Assembly: GCF_027594825.1 (NCBI RefSeq)
Contig: NZ_CP088930.1
Span: 5,207,019-5,271,018 of the forward strand
Length of the DNA: 64,000 nucleotides
Direction of reading: 5' to 3'
Source of the DNA: Serratia liquefaciens
Lineage (GTDB): Bacteria > Pseudomonadota > Gammaproteobacteria > Enterobacterales > Enterobacteriaceae
A model generated the notes under the pieces. It ran no database searches, had not been told where the DNA came from, and saw nothing but the letters and a program-made list of their open reading frames with translations. The translations under genes were made by a program, and so were the position numbers. Shown here piece by piece: positions 37,612 to 48,334 of the stretch (position 1 is its first letter; the number at the start of each line of letters is the position of its first letter).

Positions 37612-39999
37612 ATGAAATTCAGTGAACTCTGGTTGCGCGAGTGGGTAAACCCGGCCATCAGCAGCGAAGCATTATCCGATCAAATCACCATGGCCGGTCT
37701 GGAAGTGGACGGTATGGAACCGGTTGCCGGTGCCTTTAACGGCGTGGTAGTAGGCCATGTGGTTGAGTGCGGTCAGCACCCGAACGCAGACAAATTGCGC
37801 GTGACCAAGGTCAACGTGGGCGGCGATCGTCTGCTGGACATCGTCTGCGGCGCACCAAACTGCCGCACCGGCCTGAAGGTGGCGGTTGCTACCGTAGGCG
37901 CAGTACTGCCGGGCGACTTCAAGATCAAAGCCGCCAAACTGCGTGGTGAGCCTTCCGAAGGCATGCTGTGCTCGTTCTCCGAGCTGGGCATTACCGACGA
38001 TCACGACGGCATCATCGAACTGCCGGAAGACGCGCCGATTGGAACCGATATCCGTGAATATCTCTCGCTTGACGACAACACCATCGAAATCAGCGTAACG
38101 CCGAACCGTGCCGACTGCTTGGGCATTATCGGTGTGGCGCGTGACGTTGGGGTGTTGAACCAGGTCGCCCTGAACGAACCGGATATGAGCCCGGTAGCGG
38201 CCACTATTGCGGATACGCTGCCAATCCGCGTTGACGCGCCGCAGGCGTGCCCGCGTTACCTGGGCCGCGTAGTAAAAGGCATCGACGTCAAAGCGGCAAG
38301 CCCGCTGTGGATGCGCGAGAAGCTGCGTCGCTGCGGTATCCGTTCCATTGATGCGGTGGTTGACGTGACCAACTACGTGCTGTTGGAACTGGGCCAGCCA
38401 ATGCATGCATTCGATCTGAGCCGTATTGAAGGCGGTATCGTGGTGCGCATGGCGAGCGAAGGCGAAACCCTGACGCTGCTGGACGGCAACGAAGCCAAAC
38501 TGAATGCCGATACCTTAGTGATCGCCGATCACCAGAAAGCTCTGGCAATGGGCGGTATCTTCGGGGGCGAACACTCCGGCGTGAATGAAACTACGCAGGA
38601 CGTGCTGCTGGAATGCGCGTTCTTCAGCCCGCTGTCCATTACTGGCCGCGCGCGCCGTAATGGCTTGCACACTGACGCTTCACATCGCTACGAGCGCGGC
38701 GTTGATCCTGCGTTGCAGTACAAAGCGATGGAACGTGCGACCCGCCTGCTGATTGATATCTGTGGTGGCCAGGCCGGCCCGGTTATCGATGTGACTACCG
38801 AAGCCGAGTTGCCCAAGCGTGCCACCATCACCTTGCGTCGCGAAAAGCTGGATCGTCTGATCGGCCACGTGGTGCCGAGCGAGCAAGTCAGCGATATTCT
38901 GCGTCGTCTTGGCTGCCAGGTGACTGAGCAGGGTGACAACTGGCTGGCAGTGGCGCCGAGCTGGCGTTTCGATATGGAAATCGAAGAAGACCTGGTAGAA
39001 GAAGTTGCGCGTGTTTACGGCTACAACAATATTCCTGACGTTCCGGTGCGTGCTGACCTGATCATGACCAAGCATTGCGAAGCGGATCTGACCCTCAAGC
39101 GGGTGAAAACCATGCTGGTCGATCACGGTTTCCAGGAAGCGATCACTTACAGCTTCGTCGATCCCAAGGTTCAGGCCTTGCTGCACCCAGGCGAAGAAAT
39201 GCTGATCCTGCCAAGCCCAATCTCGGTAGAGATGTCCGCAATGCGCCTGTCGTTGTGGACCGGCTTGCTGTCCGCGGTGGTTTATAACCAGAATCGTCAG
39301 CAGACTCGTTTGCGCCTGTTCGAAAGCGGCCTGCGCTTTGTGCCTGATACTGCGGCAAATCTGGGTATCCGTCAGGACGTCATGCTGGCAGGCGTGATTG
39401 CCGGTCATACGCATGAAGAACATTGGGATCTGGCGCGTAAGCCGGTCGACTTCTATGATTTGAAAGGGGATCTGGAGTCTGTCCTGGAGCTGACCGGTAA
39501 ATTATCCGAAATTCAGTTCAAGGCAGAGGCTAATCCGGCCTTGCACCCAGGGCAAAGCGCGGCTATTTATTTCCAGGGCGAACGTGTTGGTTTTATCGGT
39601 GTTGTTCATCCGGAACTTGAACGTAAACTGGATCTTAACGGCCGCACCGTGGTGTTTGAACTGGAGTGGGACAAGGTCGCAAGCCGCGCCGTGCCTCAGG
39701 CGCGGGAGATTTCTCGCTTCCCGGCAAACCGTCGAGATATCGCCGTTGTGGTGGCTGAAAACGTCCCCGCAGAAGATATTTTGGCAGAGTGTAAGAAAGT
39801 TGGCGCAAATCAGGTAGTTGGCGTAAACTTGTTTGATGTGTACCGTGGCAAGGGCGTGGCAGAGGGTTATAAGAGCCTGGCTATCAGTCTGGTATTGCAG
39901 GATACCGCTCGTACACTGGAAGAAGAGGAGATAGCCGTTACCGTTGCAAAATGTGTAGAGGCTCTAAAACAGCGATTCCAAGCATCCTTGAGGGATTGA
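37612..39999 (+). CDS. pheT: Phenylalanine--tRNA ligase beta subunit
   Basis: The 795-residue beta subunit carries tRNA recognition and editing of mischarged Tyr-tRNA-Phe. The N-terminal EMAP/OB domain (about 39-148, [15 protein letters not shown]), the B3/B4 editing region (about 210-390), the B5 domain, the catalytic-like core with [12 protein letters not shown], and the C-terminal anticodon-binding FDX-ACB domain ([13 protein letters not shown] near 702) are all present. The length equals that of E. coli. ihfA follows with a four-base gap, an arrangement conserved in enterobacteria. Confidence 0.98.
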   Translation: MKFSELWLREWVNPAISSEALSDQITMAGLEVDGMEPVAGAFNGVVVGHVVECGQHPNADKLRVTKVNVGGDRLLDIVCGAPNCRTGLKVAVATVGAVLPGDFKIKAAKLRGEPSEGMLCSFSELGITDDHDGIIELPEDAPIGTDIREYLSLDDNTIEISVTPNRADCLGIIGVARDVGVLNQVALNEPDMSPVAATIADTLPIRVDAPQACPRYLGRVVKGIDVKAASPLWMREKLRRCGIRSIDAVVDVTNYVLLELGQPMHAFDLSRIEGGIVVRMASEGETLTLLDGNEAKLNADTLVIADHQKALAMGGIFGGEHSGVNETTQDVLLECAFFSPLSITGRARRNGLHTDASHRYERGVDPALQYKAMERATRLLIDICGGQAGPVIDVTTEAELPKRATITLRREKLDRLIGHVVPSEQVSDILRRLGCQVTEQGDNWLAVAPSWRFDMEIEEDLVEEVARVYGYNNIPDVPVRADLIMTKHCEADLTLKRVKTMLVDHGFQEAITYSFVDPKVQALLHPGEEMLILPSPISVEMSAMRLSLWTGLLSAVVYNQNRQQTRLRLFESGLRFVPDTAANLGIRQDVMLAGVIAGHTHEEHWDLARKPVDFYDLKGDLESVLELTGKLSEIQFKAEANPALHPGQSAAIYFQGERVGFIGVVHPELERKLDLNGRTVVFELEWDKVASRAVPQAREISRFPANRRDIAVVVAENVPAEDILAECKKVGANQVVGVNLFDVYRGKGVAEGYKSLAISLVLQDTARTLEEEEIAVTVAKCVEALKQRFQASLRD

Positions 40000-40003
40000 A
40001 CCT

Positions 40004-40300
40004 ATGGCGCTTACTAAAGCTGAAATGTCAGAACACCTGTTTGAAAAGCTTGGGCTTAGCAAACGGGATGCCAAAGACCTGGTAGAACTGTTTTTCGAAG
40101 AGGTACGTCGTGCTCTTGAGAACGGTGAGCAGGTGAAACTGTCAGGTTTTGGCAATTTTGATTTGCGTGACAAGAACCAACGTCCGGGGCGTAACCCGAA
40201 GACCGGCGAGGACATTCCGATTACGGCGCGCCGCGTGGTCACTTTCCGTCCAGGGCAAAAACTGAAAAGTCGGGTAGAGAACGCAAGCCCGAAAGAGTAA
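40004..40300 (+). CDS. ihfA: Integration host factor subunit alpha
   Basis: IHF-alpha pairs with IHF-beta to bend DNA sharply at replication, recombination and promoter sites. The 98-residue protein is nearly identical to E. coli, with the DNA-binding arm [20 protein letters not shown] and the proline that intercalates into DNA. It is expressed from pheM-pheST read-through and probably from promoters inside pheT. A strong terminator follows. Confidence 0.98.
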   Translation: MALTKAEMSEHLFEKLGLSKRDAKDLVELFFEEVRRALENGEQVKLSGFGNFDLRDKNQRPGRNPKTGEDIPITARRVVTFRPGQKLKSRVENASPKE

Positions 40301-40312
40301 GTTACGTGAAAC

Positions 40313-40346
40313 CAAAAAAGGCCGCATTAGCGGCCTTTTTCTTTTT
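40313..40346 (+). terminator. Terminator of pheST-ihfA
   Basis: AAAAAAGGCCGC, loop ATTA, GCGGCCTTTTT, then CTTTTTC. Strong stem and T tract 12 bases after ihfA. Confidence 0.93.
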
Positions 40347-40502
40347 CGAAGCTAAATTCGGTTTATTCTTAGAGGAACGGTAAGAAAATCCCCAATTAAT
40401 TACATTGAGATTTTCTTTATATTGGTTTTGCAGACTTATCTTATGGCTATTTGTGCGTTGTAGGTTATTTGAAATAAAACAGGAGCCTAAGCCCCCTGAG
40501 TA

Positions 40503-40634
40503 TTAATCGTGGTTATAATAGTGGCCCGGGCCACCACCGCCACGATGACCGCCACCGTGGGGCCCGAAGCAGCAGGCGCTGAGCGCCGTGGTCAGAACGG
40601 CGACCGCGAACAACAATCCAATGCGTTTAATCAT
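40503..40634 (-). CDS. Small His/Gly-rich lipoprotein, hypothetical
   Basis: A 43-residue frame that begins MIKRIGLLFAVAVLTTALSAC, a lipoprotein signal with lipobox LSAC (Cys21). A short mature part follows with histidine and glycine runs (GPHGGGHRGGGG, then GHYYNHD). AGAGAG lies eight bases before the ATG. If processed, only about 23 residues remain, anchored by lipid, and the histidines could bind metal. No family is recognised with certainty. Convincing signal and ribosome site are the support; length is the weakness. Confidence 0.65.
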   Translation of the reverse strand: MIKRIGLLFAVAVLTTALSACCFGPHGGGHRGGGGPGHYYNHD

Positions 40635-40866
40635 AATAATATCTCTCTGGTCAATGTCAGCGTAATTATAAATAGCGGTATGGCATCAGGTATGTCAGCT
40701 ATTCGTTAAGCGTTGTTAGCAGCTATTTTATTTAATTTGAAAAATGAGAGTGTATGGATTACGTAAGGGAGATGAAAACGATCTGAAAATAGGCATTGAG
40801 GCGATAGGCGGAAAATAATCACGCTGATATAACCAGCTCAGCAAGAAAATAAAGCGAGAGTGTAAA

Positions 40867-41280
40867 ATGAAAAAGATCCTGTTGCTGGTGTGTTTACCGC
40901 TGCTGTTGCCGCTCGTGGCACAGGCAGATGTCTCTATTGATATTAACGTGCCGGGCGTCTCGGTCCATCTGGGGGATCAGGATCGGCGAGGTTACTACTG
41001 GGACGGTTATGACTGGCGTCCGCCACAGTGGTGGCACGCGCATCAGGGACGTGGCATGGGTGAGCGTAACAGTCGCGGGATGTATTGGGATGGTGGTCGC
41101 TGGCAAGCTTCTCCTCCACGCGGCAACGGCCATTCTGGCCCCGATCGGCCCGGCAATCCGTTCCACGGTGACCGTGATAACCGTAACGATGGCAACCGTC
41201 ATGACAATGATCGCGGTAAGGGCCGCGCCAATGACCACGGCAAACCCTACCCGCAAAACGGTAACGATCCTCGACGCTAA
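40867..41280 (+). CDS. DUF2502 periplasmic protein (YpeC-like)
   Basis: A 137-residue exported protein. The signal peptide ends near VAQAD (residue 21). The DUF2502 region follows, DVSIDINVPGVSVHLGDQD then RGYYWDGYDWRPP, with a second copy of the YWDG motif (RGMYWDGGRW). The C-terminal 50 residues are low complexity, rich in Asn, Asp, Arg, Gly and His. E. coli YpeC has the same domain and no known function. The ATG is preceded by GCGAGAG. A long hairpin follows the stop. Confidence 0.85.
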   Translation: MKKILLLVCLPLLLPLVAQADVSIDINVPGVSVHLGDQDRRGYYWDGYDWRPPQWWHAHQGRGMGERNSRGMYWDGGRWQASPPRGNGHSGPDRPGNPFHGDRDNRNDGNRHDNDRGKGRANDHGKPYPQNGNDPRR

Positions 41281-41290
41281 TGGATTTTAC

Positions 41291-41343
41291 GGCGGCTGAT
41301 GTTGCTCCTCTGCCTAGGGGGGCAGTATCAGCCGCTGTTTTCC
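41291..41343 (+). terminator. Terminator of the DUF2502 gene
   Basis: GGCGGCTGAT and ATCAGCCGC form the outer stem, CTGCC and GGCAG an inner one, followed by TGTTTTCC. The T tract is modest. Confidence 0.65.
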
Positions 41344-41453
41344 TGCCATAATCCTTAAGCAAGGCTTTCCCTTCTGGCGCTAACCCCCTAATATTTGACC
41401 CAGACGTCAATTATTCGACCGCTGTTCGCGGCCCGCAGGGAATCGCCACACCT

Positions 41454-42461
41454 ATGTCAACCAGCCAGACCTTTACTTTATTGCTGCACAAACAGCGCCA
41501 TCGCGATAAACGCCGTTTATTGCTGTTGGCGCTGGGCGTTGTCGTGGCTTTTGTTTTTAGCCTCAGTGCGGGTGATATCTGGCTCTGGCCTTCACAGTGG
41601 TCAGGTGAAGCGGCGCAGCTGTTTGTCTGGCAATTACGCCTGCCGCGTGCGCTGGCGGTGATGTTGGTGGGGGCCAGTCTGGCGGTGGCCGGTGCGGTGA
41701 TGCAGGCGCTGTTTGAGAACCCGCTGGCCGAACCTGGCTTGCTGGGGGTGGCGAACGGTGCCGGCGTGGCGTTGGTACTAACCGTGCTGCTGAGCAACGG
41801 CCTGTTACCGGTAGCGTTGATGAGCCTGAGCGCCATTGCTGGTGCGTTGATCATGACCTTTATGCTGCTGAGCTTTGCGCGCCGCAAGCGCCTGACCAAT
41901 GCGCGACTGTTGTTGGTGGGGGTTGCCTTGGGCATTGTGTGCAGCGCAGTGATGACCTGGGCAGTGTACTTCAGTTCAAGCCTGGATCTGCGCCAGCTAA
42001 TGTACTGGATGATGGGCGGCTTTGGCGGCGTAGACTGGCGCCAAAAATGGCTGGTGCTGGCCCTGGTGCCGGTGGTGCTGTGGCTGTGTTGCCAGGGCAA
42101 GGCGCTGAACTTTATGGCGCTGGGCGAGGTGCAGGCGCGTCAGCTCGGGCTTTCCCTTCATCTGTGGCGCAATCTGCTGGTGCTGGCAATCGGCTGGCTG
42201 GTGGGCGTTAGCGTGGCGTTGGCGGGGGTGATCGGATTTGTCGGGCTGGTGATACCGCATATGCTGCGTCTTAGCGGTCTGACCAATCAGCGTTATTTAT
42301 TACCGGGTTGCGCACTGGCAGGTGCCGGTGTCTTGCTGGCGGCCGACGTGGTGGCACGTATTACACTGCTGTCGGCTGAGTTGCCTATCGGAGTGGTGAC
42401 GGCCACACTGGGGGCTCCGCTGTTTATCTGGTTGCTGACCCGGGTTAAAAGCGTAAGGTAG
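41454..42461 (+). CDS. btuC: Vitamin B12 ABC importer permease BtuC
   Basis: The inner-membrane permease of BtuCDF, 335 residues with about ten hydrophobic segments of the FecCD family. [38 protein letters not shown] near residue 62 and [21 protein letters not shown] near 246 are the conserved elements that contact BtuD. The neighbouring btuE and btuD form the classic btuCED order. The binding protein BtuF is encoded elsewhere, as in E. coli. Confidence 0.95.
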   Translation: MSTSQTFTLLLHKQRHRDKRRLLLLALGVVVAFVFSLSAGDIWLWPSQWSGEAAQLFVWQLRLPRALAVMLVGASLAVAGAVMQALFENPLAEPGLLGVANGAGVALVLTVLLSNGLLPVALMSLSAIAGALIMTFMLLSFARRKRLTNARLLLVGVALGIVCSAVMTWAVYFSSSLDLRQLMYWMMGGFGGVDWRQKWLVLALVPVVLWLCCQGKALNFMALGEVQARQLGLSLHLWRNLLVLAIGWLVGVSVALAGVIGFVGLVIPHMLRLSGLTNQRYLLPGCALAGAGVLLAADVVARITLLSAELPIGVVTATLGAPLFIWLLTRVKSVR

Positions 42462-42502
42462 TTTCTCTGTTCACCTGCTAGTAAAACAAGAGGATAAGCT
42501 TC

Positions 42503-43054
42503 ATGACTCAAGCTATTTATGACATTCCCCTGAACACCATCGAAAATCAATCCACCACGCTGGCACAATATAAAGGCCGCGTGTTGCTGGTGGTGAATGT
42601 GGCGTCGGAATGCGGCCTGACCAAGCAATATGAAGGGCTGGAAGCCCTGTACGAAACCTACCGGGATCAAGGTTTTGAAGTACTGGGGTTCCCCTCCAAC
42701 GAATTCCTGGGGCAGGAGCCGGGCAGCAACGAAGAGATCCTGGCATTTTGCCGTGGCACCTTTGGCGTCCAGTTCCCGATGTTTGCCAAACTGGAAGTGA
42801 ACGGCGAAAACCGCCATCCATTGTATCAGGCGTTGACCGTCGCCAAACCGCACGCCGTTGCGCCGCAGGGCAGTGAATTCCTGGCGCGCATGAGCAGCAA
42901 GGGGCGAGCACCAAAGCAAACTGGCGATATCCTGTGGAACTTCGAGAAATTCCTGATTGGCCGCGATGGCAAAGTCATCGAACGCTTTTCCCCGGATACG
43001 ACGCCGGAAGATCCTGCGTTGGTGGCCGCAGTCAAACAGGCGTTGGCCGACTAA
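42503..43054 (+). CDS. btuE: Glutathione/thioredoxin peroxidase BtuE
   Basis: BtuE reduces hydroperoxides with thioredoxin or glutathione; despite the name it is not required for B12 uptake. The 183-residue protein has the peroxidatic cysteine C37 in VNVASECGLTKQYEGLE, then GFPSNEFLGQEPGSNEEI with the catalytic glutamine, and WNFEKFLIGRDG. It lies between btuC and btuD. A paralogue is encoded at 62606. Confidence 0.95.
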   Translation: MTQAIYDIPLNTIENQSTTLAQYKGRVLLVVNVASECGLTKQYEGLEALYETYRDQGFEVLGFPSNEFLGQEPGSNEEILAFCRGTFGVQFPMFAKLEVNGENRHPLYQALTVAKPHAVAPQGSEFLARMSSKGRAPKQTGDILWNFEKFLIGRDGKVIERFSPDTTPEDPALVAAVKQALAD

Positions 43055-43074
43055 AGAAGGAGCGGTAATACATC

Positions 43075-43830
43075 ATGCTGCAACTCAGGCAGGTTGGGGT
43101 AGAAGGGCGCTTGGCCCCATTTTCAGCACAGGTTGATGCTGGGTTGCAGTTTCACCTTATCGGCCCTAACGGCGCCGGTAAAAGCACTCTGCTGGCCTGT
43201 CTGGCGGGTATCTTGCCCGGCATCGGGGAGATCCTGCTGGACGGTTATCCGCTGAAAAGTTTTCAGGGCAATGAGCTGGCGCTGCGCCGCGCCTATTTAA
43301 GTCAACAGCAGCCACCGGTGGCGTTGATGCCGGTATTCCAGTATCTGGCATTGCATCAACCGGCGGGAGCGTCGGAAGAGGCGCTGGAAAGCACGATTCT
43401 TTATCTGTGTCAGCGTTTAAAGCTGATGGACAAGCTGCCGCGCATGCTGACTCAGCTCTCCGGCGGGGAATGGCAGCGAGTACGCCTGGCCGCGGTTTTG
43501 CTCCAGGTCTGGCCGACGGTCAATCCGAACAGCCAACTGCTGCTGCTGGACGAACCGACCAACAGCCTGGACGTGGCGCAGAAGGTGGCGCTGGATCGGC
43601 TATTGCGGGAGTTCTGCCAGAGTGGGCGTAGTGCATTGGTTTGTGCGCACGATCTGAACCACACCTTGCAGCAGGCCGACCGGGTCTGGCTACTACATGC
43701 CGGCCGTTTGGTCACGCAGGGCACTACGCGAGAAGTGATGGAGCCGGTTCTGCTTTCACAAATTTATGACGTCGATTTTCATTTGCAGGCGGTGGGCGAT
43801 CAACGCTGGATTATGACCAAAACGGCCTAG
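43075..43830 (+). CDS. btuD: Vitamin B12 ABC importer ATPase BtuD
   Basis: The 251-residue ATPase of BtuCDF. Walker A is GPNGAGKST (about 33-41), the signature is LSGGEWQRVRLA (about 125-136), Walker B is LLLLDEPTNSLD, and the switch histidine is in VCAHDLNHT. GAAGGAG lies ahead of the ATG. It is the last gene of btuCED; the next 400 bases are the arn promoter region, and no clear T-run hairpin was found directly after it. Confidence 0.95.
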   Translation: MLQLRQVGVEGRLAPFSAQVDAGLQFHLIGPNGAGKSTLLACLAGILPGIGEILLDGYPLKSFQGNELALRRAYLSQQQPPVALMPVFQYLALHQPAGASEEALESTILYLCQRLKLMDKLPRMLTQLSGGEWQRVRLAAVLLQVWPTVNPNSQLLLLDEPTNSLDVAQKVALDRLLREFCQSGRSALVCAHDLNHTLQQADRVWLLHAGRLVTQGTTREVMEPVLLSQIYDVDFHLQAVGDQRWIMTKTA

Positions 43831-44093
43831 CTCGTCACCGTAGTGAAAATTCAGCTTAAACGAAAATTAAACGGACCTGATATAAATAGCCGAGTAAGCA
43901 TCGGCTTTATTTCCCTCCTTGTTAAAAATTACCTCATAAATCTTGAAAACCGTCGCTGACGTGCTACGCTGATTTAGTTCGAATAAAATAAGTAAATAAT
44001 TATTAATAAATATAACTAATTGATTTTTAAATCAATATGAAATGATGATGATGGCCCTCGCAAATCAGATAGTCCGCTGATAATTAATCTCGC
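43831..44093. other. AT-rich gap between btuD and the arn promoter
   Basis: An AT-rich stretch with poly-T and TTAAATAA-like sequence. It has no credible open frame, RNA gene or repeat. It forms the upstream part of the arn regulatory region. Confidence 0.5.
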
Positions 44094-44110
44094 CTTAAGG
44101 TTTAGTTAAG
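44094..44110 (+). promoter_or_regulatory. PmrA (BasR) box of the arn operon
   Basis: CTTAAG, five bases (GTTTA), GTTAAG. This matches the PmrA consensus YTTAAK-N5-YTTAAK with a single deviation and lies 121 bases before arnB. It explains control by PmrAB in response to iron, low pH or polymyxin. Confidence 0.8.
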
Positions 44111-44230
44111 CTTGCGGCCGTACATTGGCAGTTAATCCACCGGGAACGATTCTCTCTGGCGTTTAATATTCGTTAAATAAAAGAGATCTACAGTGTCATT
44201 AAAAGAAATTTGATACGTTTGGGGTTAACT

Positions 44231-45385
44231 ATGGATCAATTTTTACCTTTCTCACGCCCGGCGATTGGCGATGAAGAAATCGCGGCGGTAGAAAAGGTAC
44301 TGCGCTCCGGTTGGATCACCACCGGACCGCAAAATCAGCAGTTGGAAAGTGAGTTTTGCGCCACCTTCGGCTGCAAACACGCCATCGCCGTCTGTTCCGC
44401 TACCGCCGGCATGCATATCACCCTGATGGCGCTGGGCATTGGCCCCGGCGATGAAGTCATCACTCCCTCACAAACTTGGGTTTCAACCCTTAACATGATC
44501 GAACTGCTCGGTGCAACGCCGGTAATGATCGACGTTGACCGCGATACGTTGATGGTCAATGCCAGGGATGTTGAAGCCGCCATTACGACCAAAACCAAAG
44601 CCATTGTCCCGGTGCATTATGCCGGTGCGCCACTGCAAATGGACGCATTGCGAGACGTGGCCAAACGCCACAACCTGCCGCTGATTGAAGACGCCGCTCA
44701 TGCGGTGGGTTCCCGTTACAACGGTGAATGGATTGGCGGACAAGGAACGGCAATCTTCTCGTTCCACGCGATTAAAAACCTGACCTGTGCCGAAGGTGGA
44801 CTGATTGCCACCGACGATGATGCACTGGCGGATCGTCTGCGCTGTCTGAAGTTTCATGGTCTGGCCGTTGACGCTTTCGACCGCCAGCAACTGGGGCGCA
44901 AGCCGCAGGCCGAAGTGGTGGAGCCGGGTTACAAATACAACCTTTCCGATATCCACGCGGCCATCGCCGTCGTGCAGTTGGCACGTCTGCCGCAGTTGAA
45001 CGTCCGCCGTAAAGAGCTGGCTCAGCGTTATCTCACTGCGCTGGAAGGTTCACCTTTCCTGCCGCTGGGGTTGCCTGATTATCCGCATGACCACGCCTGG
45101 CACCTGTTTATGGTGCGCGTTGACGCCGAACGTTGCGGTATTGATCGCGACCAACTGATGGAACGCCTGAAAGAGGTGGGCATTGGTACCGGGCTGCATT
45201 TCCGCGCGGCGCATACTCAGAAGTTTTACCGTGAGCGTTATCCGCAATTGTCCTTGCCCAATACCGAATGGAACTCGGCGCGTTTATGCACCTTGCCGCT
45301 ATTCCCTGATATGACCGACGCCGATGTTGATCGGGTGGTCAAAGCCTTGTCTTCTGTTGTGGAGTCTTTACGTGTCTCGCGTTGA
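44231..45385 (+). CDS. arnB: UDP-Ara4O aminotransferase
   Basis: ArnB is a PLP aminotransferase that makes UDP-L-Ara4N from the 4-keto sugar using glutamate. The 384-residue product starts at ATG 44231 ([17 protein letters not shown]) as in E. coli. Conserved features are GWITTGPQN, the [12 protein letters not shown] cofactor site and the Schiff-base lysine in [15 protein letters not shown]. First of seven tightly coupled genes. The pathway decorates lipid A with aminoarabinose, which lowers negative charge and gives resistance to polymyxins and other cationic peptides. Confidence 0.97.
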   Translation: MDQFLPFSRPAIGDEEIAAVEKVLRSGWITTGPQNQQLESEFCATFGCKHAIAVCSATAGMHITLMALGIGPGDEVITPSQTWVSTLNMIELLGATPVMIDVDRDTLMVNARDVEAAITTKTKAIVPVHYAGAPLQMDALRDVAKRHNLPLIEDAAHAVGSRYNGEWIGGQGTAIFSFHAIKNLTCAEGGLIATDDDALADRLRCLKFHGLAVDAFDRQQLGRKPQAEVVEPGYKYNLSDIHAAIAVVQLARLPQLNVRRKELAQRYLTALEGSPFLPLGLPDYPHDHAWHLFMVRVDAERCGIDRDQLMERLKEVGIGTGLHFRAAHTQKFYRERYPQLSLPNTEWNSARLCTLPLFPDMTDADVDRVVKALSSVVESLRVSR

Positions 45386-46352
45386 ACCGATAAAAAAAGT
45401 TTCGGTGGTGATCCCGGTGTACAACGAGCAGGAAAGTTTGCCTGCCTTGCTTGAGCGTACCACCGCCGCCTGTAAACAGCTGGCCCAGCCTTATGAAATT
45501 ATCCTGGTCGATGACGGCAGCAGCGACAATTCTGCCGATATGTTGACTGCCGCCGCCGAACAGCCCGGCAGCTGTGTGATTGCGGTCTTGCTGAACCGTA
45601 ACTACGGACAGCACTCGGCGATTATGGCCGGTTTCAATCAGGTGAGCGGTGATCTGGTGATCACGTTGGATGCCGATTTGCAAAACCCGCCGGAAGAGAT
45701 CCCGCGCCTGGTGCGAGTGGCAGAAGAGGGCTACGACGTGGTCGGCACCGTGCGTGCCAACCGTCAGGACTCCTGGTTCCGCAAAAGTGCTTCCCGCGTC
45801 ATCAATATGATGATCCAGCGCGCCACCGGTAAATCGATGGGCGACTACGGCTGTATGTTACGCGCCTATCGCCGCCATATTATCGAAGCGATGCTGAACT
45901 GCCACGAGCGCAGCACTTTTATTCCAATTCTGGCGAACACCTTCGCCCGGCGCACCACTGAAATCGACGTGCTGCACGCCGAACGCGAGTTTGGCGACTC
46001 AAAATACAGCCTGATGAAGCTGATCAATCTGATGTATGACCTGATCACCTGTTTGACCACCACGCCGCTGCGTTTGCTGAGCGTCGTGGGCAGTGTGATT
46101 GCGCTCTCAGGTTTTCTGCTGGCGGTCTTGCTGATCGCGCTGCGTTTGATTATGGGCCCTGAATGGGCGGGCGGCGGGGTGTTCACCCTGTTTGCCGTAC
46201 TGTTTTCCTTTATTGGCGCCCAATTTGTCGGCATGGGTTTGTTGGGAGAGTACATCGGTCGCATCTATACCGACGTGCGCGCTCGTCCCCGTTATTTTGT
46301 TCAGAAAGTGGTCGGTGAACAGCCGAACCACAATACTCAGGAAGAAGAATGA
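45372..46352 (+). CDS. arnC: Undecaprenyl-phosphate Ara4FN transferase
   Basis: ArnC transfers formylated aminoarabinose from UDP to undecaprenyl phosphate at the inner membrane. The 326-residue GT2 protein starts at GTG 45372, overlapping arnB by 14 bases and preceded by GGAG; the earlier frame has no homology. [13 protein letters not shown] and VDDGSSDNS open the glycosyltransferase core, with [13 protein letters not shown] for metal binding. Two C-terminal membrane segments (about 235-305) anchor it. The stop overlaps arnA. Confidence 0.96.
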   Translation: MSRVEPIKKVSVVIPVYNEQESLPALLERTTAACKQLAQPYEIILVDDGSSDNSADMLTAAAEQPGSCVIAVLLNRNYGQHSAIMAGFNQVSGDLVITLDADLQNPPEEIPRLVRVAEEGYDVVGTVRANRQDSWFRKSASRVINMMIQRATGKSMGDYGCMLRAYRRHIIEAMLNCHERSTFIPILANTFARRTTEIDVLHAEREFGDSKYSLMKLINLMYDLITCLTTTPLRLLSVVGSVIALSGFLLAVLLIALRLIMGPEWAGGGVFTLFAVLFSFIGAQFVGMGLLGEYIGRIYTDVRARPRYFVQKVVGEQPNHNTQEEE

Positions 46353-48334
46353 TGAAAGCTATTGTATTTGCTTACCATGATATTGGCTGCGCAGGTCTGA
46401 AAGCGCTGACTGACGCAGGCTATGACGTTCAAGCAGTATTCACGCATACCGACGATCCTGGTGAGAACAACTTCTTCTCCTCCGTTGCCCGTGTGGGTGC
46501 AGAATTGGAGTTACCGGTCTATGCGCCGGAGGACGTTAACCACCCGCTGTGGATCGAGCGTATTCGCCAGCTGCAGCCGGACATCATTTTCTCCTTCTAT
46601 TACCGTAATCTGCTGAGCGACGAACTCCTGTCGCTGGCGCCGCTTGGCGGTTTCAACCTGCACGGCTCACTGCTGCCTCGTTACCGTGGTCGCGCACCGG
46701 TGAACTGGGCGCTGGTGAACGGCGAAACAGAAACCGGCGCTACGCTGCACAAAATGGTCAAGCGCCCGGACGCCGGTGACATCGTCGGCCAACGCAAAGT
46801 GGCGATCGCCGCTGAAGATACTGCGCTGACGTTGCACAAGAAAGTGCTGGAGGCGGCGCAAGCGCTGCTGAAAGACGAATTGCCGAAGCTGAAAAACGGT
46901 ACGGCTTCATTCAGCGCACAAAACGAAGCTGAAGCCAGCTATTTTGGTCGTCGGACAGCGGCAGACGGCGAGATCCTGTGGCACAAATCCGCGCAGGAAA
47001 TCAATAACCTGATCCGCGCAGTGACCGAGCCTTACCCTGGCGCTTTCAGCTATCTCGGCCAGCGTAAACTGATTGTCTGGCGTGCTCGTGTGCTGGATGC
47101 ACAGCATGACAAACAACCTGGTACCGTGCTCAGCACTTCGCCACTGGTTATTGCCTGCGGTGAAGGCGCACTGGAAATCGTTGCCGGTCAAAACGATGCT
47201 GGCCTGTACGTACAGGGTAGCCGTCTGGCGCAGGAAATGGGCATCGTCACCGACGTACGTCTGGCCGCCAAGCCCAACGCAGTGATGAAGCGCCGTACCC
47301 GCGTACTGATCCTCGGCGTTAACGGCTTTATCGGTAACCACCTGACCGAGCGCCTGCTGCGTGACGACCGTTACGATATTTACGGTTTGGATATCGGTTC
47401 TGATGCCATTAGCCGTTTCCTGGATAACCCGCGCTTCCACTTTGTGGAAGGGGATATCAGCATCCATTCCGAGTGGATCGAATATCACATCAAAAAATGT
47501 GATGTCGTTCTGCCGCTGGTGGCCATCGCCACCCCGATCGAGTACACCCGCAATCCACTGCGCGTGTTCGAGTTGGATTTTGAAGAAAACCTGAAGATCG
47601 TTCGTGACTGCGTGAAATACAACAAACGCATCATCTTCCCGTCCACTTCCGAAGTGTACGGCATGTGCGACGACAAGGAATTCGATGAAGATCATTCCCG
47701 CCTGATCGTCGGGCCCATCAACAAACAACGCTGGATCTACTCGGTGTCCAAACAGCTGCTTGACCGAGTGATCTGGGCCTATGGTGCCAAGGAAGGGCTG
47801 AAGTTCACGCTGTTCCGTCCGTTTAACTGGATGGGACCGCGCCTGGATAACCTGGATGCAGCGCGCATCGGTTCTTCCCGCGCCATCACCCAGTTGATCC
47901 TCAATCTGGTGGAAGGTTCGCCGATCAAACTGATGGACGGCGGGGCGCAAAAACGCTGCTTTACCGATATCAACGACGGTATCGAAGCGCTGTTCCGTAT
48001 TATCGAAAATCGCGACGGCCTGTGCGATGGCCAAATCGTCAACATCGGTAACCCGACCAACGAGGCCAGCATCCGCGAACTGGCGGAAATGCTGCTCGAA
48101 AGTTTCAACAATCACCCGTTGCGCGACCGTTTCCCGCCGTTTGCCGGCTTTAAGGATGTCGAAAGCAGCAGCTATTACGGCAAGGGTTATCAGGACGTTG
48201 AGCACCGTACGCCAAGCATCAAGAATGCCCGCCGCCTGCTGGACTGGCAGCCGACCATCGCGATGCAGCAAACCGTTGCCGATACCCTGGACTACTTCTT
48301 GCGTACCACCGTTCAGGAAGGTGACGGTGCATGA
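46352..48334 (+). CDS. arnA: Bifunctional UDP-GlcUA decarboxylase / UDP-Ara4N formyltransferase
   Basis: ArnA oxidatively decarboxylates UDP-glucuronic acid and formylates UDP-Ara4N, both needed for the pathway. The 660-residue protein has the formyltransferase domain at residues 1-300, with Asn102 and His104 in [13 protein letters not shown]. The NAD-binding dehydrogenase domain is about 315-660, with [17 protein letters not shown], the catalytic SEVYG...YSVSKQ and the [13 protein letters not shown] loop. It starts at ATG 46352, sharing bases with the arnC stop; an ATG one codon earlier also overlaps it. Confidence 0.97.
   Translation: MKAIVFAYHDIGCAGLKALTDAGYDVQAVFTHTDDPGENNFFSSVARVGAELELPVYAPEDVNHPLWIERIRQLQPDIIFSFYYRNLLSDELLSLAPLGGFNLHGSLLPRYRGRAPVNWALVNGETETGATLHKMVKRPDAGDIVGQRKVAIAAEDTALTLHKKVLEAAQALLKDELPKLKNGTASFSAQNEAEASYFGRRTAADGEILWHKSAQEINNLIRAVTEPYPGAFSYLGQRKLIVWRARVLDAQHDKQPGTVLSTSPLVIACGEGALEIVAGQNDAGLYVQGSRLAQEMGIVTDVRLAAKPNAVMKRRTRVLILGVNGFIGNHLTERLLRDDRYDIYGLDIGSDAISRFLDNPRFHFVEGDISIHSEWIEYHIKKCDVVLPLVAIATPIEYTRNPLRVFELDFEENLKIVRDCVKYNKRIIFPSTSEVYGMCDDKEFDEDHSRLIVGPINKQRWIYSVSKQLLDRVIWAYGAKEGLKFTLFRPFNWMGPRLDNLDAARIGSSRAITQLILNLVEGSPIKLMDGGAQKRCFTDINDGIEALFRIIENRDGLCDGQIVNIGNPTNEASIRELAEMLLESFNNHPLRDRFPPFAGFKDVESSSYYGKGYQDVEHRTPSIKNARRLLDWQPTIAMQQTVADTLDYFLRTTVQEGDGA

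Noticed and set aside
44160-44176. Possible PhoP direct repeat (GTTTA, GTTAA 11 bases apart) before arnB
   Set aside because: The second half has a mismatch and the region is AT-rich, so chance matches are expected; the PmrA box is the better explanation.
46907-48271. A 454-codon minus-strand frame opposite arnA
   Set aside because: Composition artefact of the coding strand, with no plausible start or family.
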